Position numbers and translations under genes: made by a program. 64,000 nucleotides of DNA from Paragordius varius (Eukaryota > Nematomorpha): positions 1,984,001 through 2,048,000 of the forward strand of contig OZ176053.1 in assembly GCA_964247055.1 (NCBI GenBank), written 5' to 3'. Below are positions 23,201 to 34,400 of this stretch, one piece after another; positions within the stretch are counted from its first letter, which is position 1; each line of letters opens with the position of its first letter. The notes under the pieces were generated by a model. That model was not told where the DNA came from. It searched no databases and saw only the letters and a program-made list of their open reading frames with translations.

Positions 23201-25827
23201 TTTAATATTCTTCTCTATTACATACTTTGCAATTTTAAACAAGAATATATATTTAAAACTAAAGATTTAATATGTATGGCTGTTTTTTAGAAAAAAATAT
23301 TTGTCCTTACATTTTTACGTTTGGTCCGTATAATTTTAAATTTTATTGTAAACGCTGAAAATAGAAAATATATAAAAATATAAATTAATTTAAACAGTTT
23401 ATGGGTTGACCAGTTTTATAATCTAACCAGCGACAATATATATTTATGCATATACATATCTTTAAAAAATGGTTATAAAAAAATTGTTTTCAACTGATAA
23501 AAATTTCTGAATTGGTAAACGACTGCGTGCTTTATTTGAAACATGGATATAAATATTACAAGAATTTTTCGATACCCACGATTTATCGAAAGCGGGGATT
23601 GAACATAATTAAACTAAAATCTATATATTTATAAAAATGGAAAATGCTGGCTTTGTGATCTGGTACAGGAAAAACGGTAAACCCATTCAAATCCAAACTT
23701 CGAAAAAATATCATTAATGAATGCCCCGACAATAGCTTCGCCCTTTTTTGAAATAGGCCCCCAGTTTGGGCCCACCCCGTGTGAAAAATGGGTTTTTTTT
23801 TGAAAACAGAAGTCCACAAAAATCGTGTCTTTGAGACAATTTTCCGGAGAACGTGTTGGACCATTCAATTTTAAATATGATTTTTGTTTACTTATTTTCG
23901 ATCGCTGAACATAGTCGAGTCACTTTTTTGATTCAGGCCCTCTTTTTACCCGCTCCCCCCGTGAAATGCCACCTTTTTTTAAAAAACAAAATCCACAAAA
24001 ATAATTTAAATCGATTTTTCGCCCTAGGTATGAGACCGTAAAAATTCAATATGGACTCCACGTTTTCCCTGTTAAAAGGCAAAAATTTTAGTCCACTGTT
24101 TAGCTGCTGGGTAAGGAGCTACCCGCTAAAAACTGATTTCTCATATAACTTTGTGATCTGTTTCCTGAAAACCGGTGAACCCAATCAAATCCAAACATCG
24201 AAAAAATTTAATCATTAATGAATGCCCCGACAATAGTTTCGCCCTTTTTGGAATTAGGTCCCCATTTCGGGCCTACCCCGTGTGAAAAATGGGTTAAGTC
24301 AATTTTTTGGAGAACGTGTTGGACCATTCAATTTCAAATATGATTTTGTTTACTTATTTTTGATCGCGCTGAACATAGTCGACTCACTTTTTTGATTTAG
24401 GCTCTCTTTTTACCCGCTATCCCCGTAAAATGCCATTTTTTTCAAAAAAAACAAAGTCCACAAAAAAAATTTTTTGATTGTATTTTTTTGCCCAAGGTAT
24501 GAGACTGTAAAAATTTGTGAGGGATTTTTCGTATTGCCTGTTAAAAGGCAAAAATTTTAGTCAAGCGTTTGTTTGATGATAGCTGCTGAGTAAGGAGTAT
24601 CTATCATATGTATAGGATGTTAAAAGATATATGGATAGTAATACATTATTTATGGTAATCTATATATTTATAAAAATGGAAAATGCTGGCTTTGTGATCT
24701 GGTACAGGAAAAACGGTAGACGCATTCAAATCCAAACTTCAAAAAAATATAATCATTAATGAATGCCCCGACAATAGCTTCGTTCTTTTTTGAAATAGGC
24801 CCCCAGTTCGGGCCCACCCCGTGTGAAAAATGGGTTTTTTTGAAAACATAAGTCCACAAAAATAGTGTCTTTGAGACAATTTTCCGGAGAACGTGTTGGA
24901 CCATTCAATTTTAAATATGATTTTTGTTTACTTATTTTCGATTGGGCTGAACATAGTCGAGTCACTTTTTTGATTTAGGCCCTCTTTTTACCCGCTCCCC
25001 CCGTAAAATGCCACCTTTTTCAAAAAACAAAGTCCACAAAAATAATTGTTTAAATCGATTTTTCGCCCTAGGTATGAGACCGTAAAAATTCAATATGGAT
25101 TCCACGTATTCCCTGTTAAAAAGAAAAAATTTTAGTCCACCGTTTATTTGATGATAGCTGCTGGGTAAGGAGCTACCCGCTAAAAACTGATTCCTCATGT
25201 AACTTTGTGATCTGGTACCGGAAAACCGGTAGACCCATTCAAATCCAAACTTCGAACCCCCCCCCTCCCAGAAGTCCGAAGGACTTCCTCGGGCTGCGTA
25301 GCAGCACGAGATTTACGCTAGTATATTATAATATAATAACCGCTTCCTATTAATTTAACAAAGGAAGAACATATTTATACAAAAATGTAAGAAGAGCTTT
25401 AAGCTTTAAAGGTATAATTATGGAAAAAGTTGTAAGAAAAATTCATTTAGTTAAAATTAAAATGACTCAAGGGTGCTGATCATATCGACAACAGATTATT
25501 TCAGATTTCGATTCCACAAACTTGATAATACAATAATAAACAATATGCAAAACATATAAAAAATTTATAAATCATAAATCAACCAAATTTGAGGATTTCC
25601 GTTAAATTTTCCATTTCATCAACCCGAGTTTCGGCATCTTGAATAGCTTGAAAGATCTCATAAGGTGTTAACAGGGTCGTCGTTCTTTGAGCAAATGGAT
25701 AAATTAGATTATGCGATTTCCAAATGGGATATAAATTGCTTAGAATGATAAAAATAAGGCCAAAATTTATTTGAAATCTATTGTCGGTCGCTTTGTACCA
25801 ATGTAAACTGTTCGGATCGTTTACCAT
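11277..25827 (-). CDS. Animal haem peroxidase (peroxinectin / chorion peroxidase type)
   Basis: Fourteen exons: 25827-25584, 23082-22977, 22765-22542, 22073-21903, 21724-21563, 19975-19874, 19418-19296, 19042-18922, 14397-14185, 13735-13518, 12863-12701, 12307-12126, 11854-11749, 11352-11277. They sum to 2211 nt (736 aa) with consistent phases. Expected oxidation of organic or halide substrates with H2O2, secreted or membrane-associated. Family signatures in order: [17 protein letters not shown], distal GQLMDHEF (usually DHD), [33 protein letters not shown] (proximal-His region), [16 protein letters not shown], and a terminal [11 protein letters not shown] hydrophobic stretch at about residues 21-35 may be a signal anchor, so the first exon's start is less certain than the rest. 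No ShK, Ig or LRR module, so it is not peroxidasin. An AATAAA lies ~70 bp after the stop. Introns 1, 5 and 8 are packed with transposons. Confidence 0.93.
11425..11690. mobile_element. MITE family C, degenerate copy
   Basis: CAAATAACCCTCGAACAATT at the left and GTGAATTTGAACTCTAAATG at the right with the AAACTATGCC-type core in inverted orientation. It lies in intron 13 of the peroxidase gene. Confidence 0.7.
13340..13508. mobile_element. MITE family E, partial copy ending 10 bp from a splice donor
   Basis: Keeps the family E core CAGTTTAAAACAATGAGTCA and the terminal TTTTACATTTTGTCTG...ATACTGTA. Its right end is about 10 bp from the exon 10 donor of the peroxidase gene. Confidence 0.65.
13798..14080. 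mobile_element. hAT-like non-autonomous element (family F)
   Basis: Bounded by CAGGGATGTACAAT and AAAATCCCTG, inverted ends of hAT type, with GGCGGGCCG and CGCGGGCCGCC inside. In intron 9 of the peroxidase gene. Confidence 0.7.
14812..15051. mobile_element. MITE family E, left part interrupted by the foldback element
   Basis: Sequence around AGACAACCATACTTTTTCAA matches the family E copies at 26.6 and 32.5 kb. The remainder appears after the foldback at about 18755-18895 (ATATTTGTCCG... TATAATTTC), so the foldback landed inside an older E copy. Confidence 0.6.
15052..18752. mobile_element. 3.7 kb foldback transposon with Tc1/mariner-like ends
   Basis: Begins CAGTATGCATTTTAATGTCT and ends with its exact complement, flanked by TA on both sides (15050-15051, 18753-18754). 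The left arm (15052-16927) and right arm (17441-18752) are near-complementary along their length. The left arm carries about eight tandem ~120 bp units (15530-16350, each with GGTAAAAATTGCGGTTTTT); the right arm has about half as many, which explains the unequal arm length. The centre holds a second, nested inverted repeat (16929-17043 / 17180-17297). No transposase ORF is visible. It sits in intron 8 of the peroxidase gene. Confidence 0.9.
19629..19785. mobile_element. MITE family E-like short copy
   Basis: Starts CAGTAAAATTGAAATTATAC, the family E terminus, and ends near ATACTGTA. Internally deleted. In intron 6 of the peroxidase gene. Confidence 0.5.
20091..21020 (+). mobile_element. Family B Tc1/mariner-type element with transposase C-terminal remnant
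   Basis: Starts CAGTAGCGTATGCAG after TA and ends with the degraded complement CTGCATACGCT. It contains a 50-codon ORF at 20267-20419 ([18 protein letters not shown]... LDNII) that ends in an acidic tail; this looks like the end of a transposase ORF in an internally deleted copy, but the catalytic core is absent, so that identity is an inference. Confidence 0.65.
21067..21248. mobile_element. Family B MITE (182 bp), apparently intact ends
   Basis: Starts CAGTAGCGTATGCAG and ends CTGCATACGCTACTG with TA on both sides; about 60 bp at each end are complementary. Much better preserved than the neighbouring copy. Confidence 0.85.
22793..22960. repeat. Three tandem units of about 58 bp in peroxidase intron 2
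   Basis: AACTGTTAAAAACTGTAAAA recurs three times with TATATCAAAAAATAACTG between copies. Purely intronic and AT-rich. Confidence 0.8.
23150..23355. mobile_element. MITE family E, partial copy
   Basis: Ends ATTTTTACGTTTGGTCCGTA and TTTATTGTA with the CTTTGCAATTTTAAAC core. Left end not recognisable. Intron 1 of the peroxidase gene. Confidence 0.6.
23620..24600 (+). mobile_element. Helitron-like non-autonomous element, double-unit copy with degraded 3' end
   Basis: Starts TCTATATATTTATAAAAATG after an A, identical to the 24659 copy. The internal block (TTTGTGATCTG..., AATGCCCCGACAATAG) occurs twice, at 23655 and 24148. The 3' hairpin is not present. In peroxidase intron 1. Confidence 0.6.
24659..25321 (+). 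mobile_element. Helitron-like non-autonomous element with both termini
   Basis: The 5' end is TCTATATATTTATAAAAATG after host A; the 3' end is CTAG followed by host T. Twelve nt upstream of CTAG is the hairpin GCTGC-GTA-GCAGC, preceded by a second hairpin GAAGTCC-GAA-GGACTTC. TC...CTRR ends, a subterminal hairpin and A/T insertion with no target duplication are the Helitron hallmarks. At 663 bp it has no Rep/helicase, so it must depend on an autonomous relative. Confidence 0.72.
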
Positions 25828-27560
25828 AGAAAATTACAGCAAAGTTTTTAACGGGGAAAAAATTTAATTGTTAATAATAACTTTTACTTTTATTGTGATA
25901 ATTTATTGATGAAACATTGATAGGAGTTGTTTAATCAGGAGAAATTACCTGTAAATTTAATTAATTAACCTAAATCGTTTCTCAGAATTGAGTATTAGTA
26001 GATCTTAGTAGGAAAAAGCTGTCAAGCTAACCCATCTATTATTTTTAAAACATGGTATATTAAATTATGTATTATGTAATAATTGAGTGTTTCATATATA
26101 AACATTTTTAATTATTTTAAAAAAAATTGTATTTAATTCTGTGATCTGACCGAAAGCTTTAAAAATCCAACTTTATTATGCGTTCAACAATTGATATATT
26201 TATGGTTGTTTTCAAATGAATTATCAATTAAATCATAATAAGCTTTTAATGATTTTTATAAGTTTTCAAACATCTTTAGTTATTATAATTTTTTTTCATT
26301 ATAAAACCGTATTTTAGTCTTTATCCTGGTTAAAAATGCTATCTTTCTTTTTTTGTATTAAGGTAAATAATTTTTTGCTTTTAATGTTCTTGTTCATGAT
26401 AGGTCTATCATTGCTGATTGTAAATATACTGTAAATTTTAAAATACTTCAAATTAGCTATCCCATCTTGTACGCTTTGTATAAACTATTTTGAGAATAAT
26501 CAAAAGCTAATATTCATAATTATTGGCAAATAAGGCTAAGTTTTTTAGCTTTTGACATTTATATATAACAGGAGGAGTAGTTTAATCTCAAGATAATGAA
26601 GTAATATCCACTCTGAGTTATTTCATAAATAATGTAAAAACTGAAATTATATGGACAAAACGTAAATATATAAAAACAAATAATTTTTTAAACGACAACC
26701 ATACTTTTTAAAACCTTAGTTTTTGCTTATAAATCATTTAATTGCAATAGTATAACATATAACTGATTGTGTTTTACCAATTTACATTTCCATTTTATAA
26801 TTTACTGTTCAAAACTATAATTTATATTGAAACACATCAAGATTTAAATACGGTTGTTTTCTAAAAAACATATTCGTCTTTTAACGTTTTGTCCGTATAT
26901 AGTTCCAATTATTACTGTATGTAAAACATGTTTATAATGCATAAAGTTTTTCCGTTTTTGTAAAACAGACAATTTAACCGGAATTCAGATAAACAAATAG
27001 CTTATTAACGCTTCAAAACATTTTAGGATATCAAATATTATAAATCAAGTTTCATATAAATATTTTTTTCCGTTATATTATACCATCTTTGTCTTTAACC
27101 CTTGGAAACTTTAAATTGACCCCTAAACCTTTAAAATCACTGGAACATTTCAAATTTCCCTTATTTAAAATATTTCCTTAAACATTTAAAATTACCCAAA
27201 GAGATTTGAAATTTACCCTAAAAATAATTATGCGTTTTTCAGCAAGTTTTTATATTTGTTTTTGGCATAATTTATATTTTTCCATTCATTAACTATTTTA
27301 ATGATTTTTTCAAAAATATAAAATTAAAAATAATGATATAGAAGTATATATTAAAATATTTTGGTTCAAAGCTTGAAATTCTCAAATATGGTATATTCAA
27401 AAAAATTTAACTAACATAAAACTAGCAACAATGATTTGAAATATATATATAAAAACTATTTGTAAATACACCAATAAGATAAATTAATTATAATTTATTA
27501 AAGTTATATAAAAATATATGTGTAAAAGTGTCAAAAAAAGATGCGTCTGCCATTGTAAAT
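25828..27560. other. Intergenic spacer between the peroxidase start and the SNX3 3' end
   Basis: AT-rich; holds the family E MITE at 26632-26925, a degenerate family C copy at about 27105-27370 (ACCCTAAAAATAATTATGCG), and the SNX3 poly(A) signal. No gene recognised. Confidence 0.6.
26632..26925. mobile_element. MITE family E, near full-length
   Basis: Inverted ends GTAAAAACTGAAATTATATG and ...TTCCAATTATTACTGTA, with GGACAAAACGTAAATATA / ACGTTTTGTCCGTATA inside. Lies between the SNX3 and peroxidase genes. Confidence 0.75.
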
Positions 27561-28325
27561 TTAATGATTCCTAATTTTTCCAGGTATATAATTTTTATCA
27601 ATAATAGGATCTTGCAAGAACATATGTAAACATTTTTCATTTTGAGCCAAGGGATGTCCGGCAATTCTATGACAGATACGATAAAATATAACAAATTTTG
27701 TTATTTTACTATTGGAAAAACTAAAATTTGTTTTTATATTTGATTATTTCAAAATATTTTGTAAACAATAACATAAATATGTTAATTAATGTTTTATAAC
27801 GTAAAATAATCGGAATAAAGTGAAAAGGTGGGATCTTTCGGAAATAAAGAGGGTTAAATAGACCAACTTATATTTAAAAAAGAAAAGGAAACTAACTTGT
27901 TTATAAAAATTTCTAAAGCTCTCATTCTCTCTTCAATGAATGAATCTTCAAACAAACCGTCGTCTGAACGAAACGGTAAGAGTCGCGTTAAAGCTTTACC
28001 TGGTAAATATGGAACAACAATCTATGGAAAATCATTAAGAAAACAAACTTTGCTATCGCGTTCCAATTCATTCCTTAACCATTCAAAATCGCTGTATCGT
28101 CTCCTAACGCTAGATTCTTTAACTTTAAAAATAGGTAAATTCGTCTACAATTAAACAATAAATTACTCTCATTCTTATCTCATAATCCGTATATCTATTC
28201 CTGCCTTCACCTCGCGTTATGGGATTTAAAACATCAATCTCTAAAAAATTGGCTGGAGCGGCATATGCATCGTCCAAAGTCTGTTTTTTGATAGAAAGGC
28301 GTTTTGTTACATCCACATCAACCAT
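27561..28325 (-). CDS. snx-3: Sorting nexin 3 (PX-domain, retromer cargo adaptor)
   Basis: Four exons: 28325-28167, 28144-28049, 28021-27897, 27666-27561. The ~161-residue product aligns end to end with SNX3/SNX12 as I recall them: DAYAAPANFLEIDVLNP, TNLPIFKVKESSVRRRYSDF (PI3P-binding Arg-Arg-Tyr), IVVPYLPGKA, FEDSFIEERM, AGHPLAQNEKCLHMFLQD. SNX3 binds endosomal PI3P and recruits Wntless-type cargo to retromer. Introns 1 (28166-28145) and 2 (28048-28022) are only 22 and 27 nt; intron 1 is not a multiple of three and intron 2 ends in an in-frame TAG, so both must be spliced. The ATG is 91 bp from the divergent NitFhit ATG. An AATAAA lies on the minus strand at 27499-27494. The gene is short apart from one ~230 nt intron. 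Confidence 0.96.
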
Positions 28326-28416
28326 TATTGAGCTGATAAAATCGATTGTTTTTTATCTAACTTCTATGGATAACAAAAAACATGCAAATTCGTTCTTACC
28401 GTAAAGGGTATTGCAG
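28326..28416. promoter_or_regulatory. Head-to-head intergenic region between SNX3 and NitFhit
   Basis: Only 91 bp separate the two start codons, so both genes probably share a bidirectional promoter or use trans-spliced leaders. The NitFhit ATG is directly preceded by TATTGCAG, a good 3' splice site with no visible upstream exon, as expected at a spliced-leader acceptor. That reading is inferred; no SL RNA gene was seen. Confidence 0.5.
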
Positions 28417-31400
28417 ATGATGGCTTTAAAAATTGCATTATGTCAAATATGTTCAACCAATGATAAATTATTAAATTTTAAAATTTGTCATAATTTAATC
28501 AAGCAGGCAAAAGCTCAATGTGCTAAAGTTTAATTTTTATTACATGTTAGATTGTTTTCTTGCCAGAGTGTTTTGATTTCATAGCGATAAATAAAAAAGA
28601 GTCGTATGATTTAGCAGAAACATTGGATGGTCAATTGATAAAGAATTATAAAGATTTGGCTAAGAATGAAAAAATATGGTTATCTCTAGGAGGTTTTCAT
28701 CAAAAAGTATTTTGCATATATATTTTAGGTAGCAAATGAATCCAAAATGTATAATTCACACATTCTTATCGACGATTATGGTGTGATAAAAAGTGTTTAT
28801 AACAAAATACATCTTTTTGATTTATCGATTCCTGAGATCGTTCTCAAAGAAAGTGATCACACATTAATGGGCGAGGGATTACAGAGGCCCATACAAACTC
28901 CAATCGGAAAAATTGGTCTTCAAATTGTAAGTATTTATTTTTTTTCCTATATATATCTGAATGTTTGTTTCCCATTTAAGTTCTATATAATAATTTATTT
29001 TTATTATTACCCAAATCAAAAAAACAACATTGTTATGACATACGTTTTCCCATTCCCGCTCACGTGTTACGTTCAAGGGGTGGGGCGCATATACTCACGT
29101 ATCCTTCAGCTTTTACTATCCCGACTGGGAAAATGCATTGGCATTGCCTTAATAAGGCCCGCGCTATTGAGAATCAATGTTACGTTATTTCAGCGGCTCA
29201 AGTCGGTACTCATAATGAAAAAAGGTAAATTTAGCTATTTTATTCCATTTGTTTAATTTTAAGGATAGATTTTAATATTTTTCTCGTAAATGTTAATGAA
29301 AATCGATGTTATGTTATATCAACTTAGTGAAAAAAGGTAAAAATTTACTATGAAGTTATATTCCGATTGTTTAGTTTAGAATAGATCTTTATGTTTTCTC
29401 ATAAAGATAAAATCAATGTTACGTTATTTCACCGGCTCAAGTCGGTACCCATAATAAAAAAAGGTAAATTTTGTTAATTTTATTCCATTTGTTTAGTTTT
29501 AAGGATAGATTTTAATGTTTTCCTCATAAAAATTATTGAAAATTAACGTTACTTTATTTCAACTTAGTGAAAAAAGGTAAATTTGGTTATATTCCATTTG
29601 TTTTTTAAGGATAGATTTTATATTTTTCTCGTAAAAGTTAAGTAAAATTAATTTTACGTTATATCAGCTTAGTGAAAAAGGGTGAAACTTTAACTATGAA
29701 AAATTTGGTTAATTTTATTCTATTTGTTTAGATTTAAGGATTTTAATTTTTTTCTGGTAAAAGTTAATGAAAATCAATATTACGTTACTTCGCAGCTCAA
29801 GTCGGTACTCATAATTAAAAAAGGTAAAATTTGAGGGTTAAAACATATATGTTTTGTAAAAATTTTGGGTTGAAATGGATTTTTATTAAAACAATATAGG
29901 TTTAAATTTAGGTTAAATTCAGAAATTTAAATGTGTTAAATAATTTAATTCTGTCTTTTAGGTAAATTTATATAATTTAAAGTATATCTAGTATGTTCTA
30001 TTCCTAAAATAATTCTCAATAAATTTTTGGTTATGTAAAATTAAAATACATCTAATAAACTTTATCCATTATATAATATGCCTAGATAAAAATTATTACA
30101 CTAATAATAATTAAAACAAATAATTAAATATTTATTATATAACGTTAATCCTACCCCTTTTCCTATTTAAAAACCTAATAAAACGAATTGTGTATTTATG
30201 GAGTTTTTATGCTAAATGCAGCATTTTAATATTTTTACACGTTAGTTTAGTTTAATGTCCTCTATTTAAAAAAAAATAATTTTTAATTTTTTCACGAAAA
30301 AAACTCTGTTAAATTTTCTCCGTAAAATATATTAATTCTGACATTAATCAATATATAATTCTCGGTTTGGCTTGTAAAAATATATTTTTTAAGAAATTAT
30401 TTCTTCTCTGATTAATTGAAATATACAATTAAAAAAACCAATGTTTTTTAACAGATCATCATACGGTCATTCTCTAGTGGTTGATCCCCAAGGCCAAATC
30501 CTACTCGATATGGGCGATGAAACGGAAAATATTAATACAGTTAAAATCATTGAGTTAGCTACTTCCTATCCGGATTTTATTGATTCTACCATCAATAAAA
30601 TACGTAAAAACTTACCCATTGAAACTACGTGGAATATGATTAAAGTATATACTCTAAATTTTGTACAACTAATGTGGGATTGATTTTTTTTGAAATATTA
30701 TACTTACAGCATGCATTTTAATGGTTGTTCATTTTACACTATAGTTGGTCAATAAATTTGTTTAAATAATACAATATTTTGTTGTTTTTTTCCATACACT
30801 ATTGTGTTGCAAATTGCCCAACTATAGTATATGAAACTATTAAAATGCATACTGTATATGTTATTGAAAGCAAATATTAATAAAATATATATATAAGTTA
30901 TGTTATAACATAATAAATTTATTTTTAAACGTCTGGAAATTAGTGTTAAAATGTGTATATTTGATATAATATACCATTTAAAGTTAGAATTTACCCTTAA
31001 AATAAATTATCTGTTTTTTTAAATTAAAACTTATAATTTTTTTTATATTTTAAAAACATGAAATTTTGTTTAAAATTAATAGAATACTGAAAAACTAATA
31101 AATTATGCCATAAAGATATACATTATAATGATGAGTTGTATTAGCCCGAAACATAAATTTTTTAGGTGATTTTGAATTGTTTAAGGGTGAATAACTGTAA
31201 ATGGTATATGGTATTATTTTTGTATAAACTATCCGTTTTATTTATTAAAAAATTATAATTAAATATTGGAATACTTTTAAAAAAATGTTTTTTTCGAAAA
31301 ATTTAACTTTATATAAAATTATAGTCTTTTTTGATTATTTTGATATAATGTAATTTTTTATTAATTTTATTAGCCGGGGATGTATGATTTACCAGATTGC

Positions 31401-34400
31401 AAAAATGAAGACCGGCAAATAGATTTGGTGCCAATTACGAATGATATCCAGGTTTTTTGTGCTACTTAAATTTTTTTTAGGGCATCAAAATTATTTTTCA
31501 CATTTAAATTTTGTTTTGAATATTAAATATTGCAGAATTTTAACCCATATTGCTTCAAATTCATCACGATACAAAAAAAAGTTTAAGAGAAAAAAATAAC
31601 TTGTCTAAGTTCATTAAAAAGTCTTACCAAAACAATATGGGCCTTGGTTAGCCATATACTTTAGTTTTGCATTCAATATATGTAAAAAAACAATATTAAA
31701 TTTACAAAACATAAAAAAAGAGAAAAATCTTCAATATACTAAATAAATTTATAAAATATTATTTTGTTTATGCATCTTAGGATGACTGTATAATATAATT
31801 TAATATATTGATTGCTAATCAAATTAAAAAAACATATTCTTTTATATTTCAAATTCACTATAATTACATACTTTCAATCCTGTAAAAATATATAATGGTT
31901 TTATTGTTTTCTTATTGGCTTATTATAAATGTTTATAATACTCTTGATTATAAATAATTATAACATAGGATCTTATTAAATCAAAAACGATCATTATTAA
32001 AATATGCACTCTATATTTTATGTGTATCCACTATTTTATATAAATTAAAATTTTATTCAATTTTGTGGACACTTTTTCATCGACACAAAGATTATTCGGT
32101 AGTAATCGAAAAAAATTATTATGCTTTAAATAAATTTTATTTTTGTTGAAATTTAATAATTCCAATCATAAATTTTACCAACCTATTAGAACACTTACAG
32201 TTTAATTTATGATTATCACGAAAAAAATATGATTAGTAGAAGGAAAAAAATGAATATCTATAAATTAATTCTTTTTTAAATAAAAGACGGTGTTTATGTT
32301 TGATACAACGAATGAAATTAAAATGTTGTTGATGGTAAATTTCTTTGTAATGAATAAAATTTTTTTGCTATTACATGAGGTGTTTTCAAAAAAGAAACTT
32401 AGATAAAGGTTTTGTTTTTATTTTAAGAAGAAATTTAACGTTAACAACATAGTGATTTTTTCTTTTGGATCAAAGTTATGCAGTGAACCGCTTTTTTAAA
32501 AAAGCAATAGAATTAATTAATAAATAAAGTAAAAATTGAAATAACGCGGACAAAACGTAAAAATATAACAATTTTTTTTTAAAAGACAATCATACTACTT
32601 TTTAAACCAAATTTATTCTATTAAAATCATTTATTGCTATCCTAAAATACCTAATTGATTATGTTACCTATATTTGCATGTCTATTTCATACTTTGCAGT
32701 TTAAAACAATGAGTTATATTTGAAGAAAATCAATCTGTGAAAAGTCATGGTTGTCCTTTAGAAAATAAGATTTTATATTACGTTTTGTCCGTATAAAATC
32801 AATTTTTATTGTTTTTCCTTTGATTACCCATATTTTTTTTCGTGATAATCCTTATTATTTCTTCCGTAATCTTACCTTAGTTTCCATTTGGTCCGAAAAA
32901 TTCAATTCCTCCATCTTGTGTGTTTGCTGTAACACCCTTATCATACGCTTTCGTTAATCGATGCCCATTGTTACCCGGGCACACGCTGGTAACTACGAGA
33001 CGTGTAAATGCTCAAACATTAGTTACTGATTGTACACCAGCCGAAGTTAAGGATATGTACGCCTTAGTACAATACGTAGCAAAGAATGCTTTAATCAAAA
33101 CGTATTTTACACCTAATCCCAAGGGTGTGGGAGAAAATAATGATGAACGTATGAATTTTGTTTTACATGATATTTGAGATTATTGTAGGGATAGATATAA
33201 TCTTGTTTAATGTATAAAACAGGGGTGTCCAGCGTGCGGCTCGTGAAAAACTTGAAATTTATATTTAGCAAATATACTTACAAAATTTTAATAAAATTGA
33301 TTTATGTTTAACAAACCTTCTAAAAAAGTCTATCCTATTGCAACACCAACTAGAAATATTGTTATATTATGTTTGCATTTTAAAGTTATGTTGTAAATCT
33401 ATTAAAATATATATTTATGAGGGTCCTTGTTTCAAATGCAGCATGGCGGATTTTAAGCCAAAAATGGGCCCGCAAGGCCATTTGTGTTGGACATTCCTGG
33501 TTGGGATTAAGATTTTTATTACGCTTCTCTAGTATAAATTTACATGCCCTCTTTAGCTAGAGGTTTATTTGTTAAGGCTTTTAACAATATGCAGTTTGTG
33601 CTCTCATATATATATATATATATATTATGTGGTTCGATAGGTCAAATCTGTGGGTTATCTTGAAGATTTATCTTAATTATAATTCTTATATATTGTTTAA
33701 GTGTTTTAAATATTGCAAAATTGTTATATTACCTTAAGGCACACATACCCTCACCTATTTATTTTATGCCAGATTTAATATGTATTTTTTTCCTGTTTGA
33801 TATGAATATGCGATTAATAAAATTAATAGTCACAATTTTTAAGCAAAATACAAAATAATTTTCTATGAATTCCAAAAAAACGTAAAAATGTCATATTAGA
33901 ATAAAGGTTAGTTAGTCGTAAAGCATTCAATACTAATGTTTTAGCTCAAAAAACCCCCTTTTTTCTGTGTTTTAGCTGCATTCACCATAACCATACAAGA
34001 TGGGGCTGCCGCGGGCCGGACTGTACCCCAAGTTCATATACATGTTATTCCGCGACACAAGGGGGACCTTGGGTCTGATGACGACAATGAAATTTATCGG
34101 TATTTTTATTGGTTGTTTTATAGCAAAAAACTATTTTTGTAATTAACATCAATGTATTGATTTGGAATGGGAAAATTAGGATAAATGAGTCGATAATTGG
34201 TAGCATATTCTTTATTTTATATAAGACATAAGAAGTGAATGCCCTTGGGAAATGTTATTTGCCGACGACCTCGTGATAACGACACGATCATGGGATCAAC
34301 TGGTAAATACATATTCCAAGTGGAAGAAATGCCTTGAACAATATGGAATGATCATAAACGCCACAAAAACAAAATAATGATAACAGGTGAAAGTGAAACA

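Noticed and set aside
23583-25198. Several minus-strand ORFs with repeated [12 protein letters not shown] and ENCLKDT segments as a gene family
   Set aside because: They are translations of the Helitron-like repeats; frames differ between copies and no protein family is matched.
27897-28154. 85-codon plus-strand ORF
   Set aside because: Antisense shadow of SNX3 exons 2 and 3.
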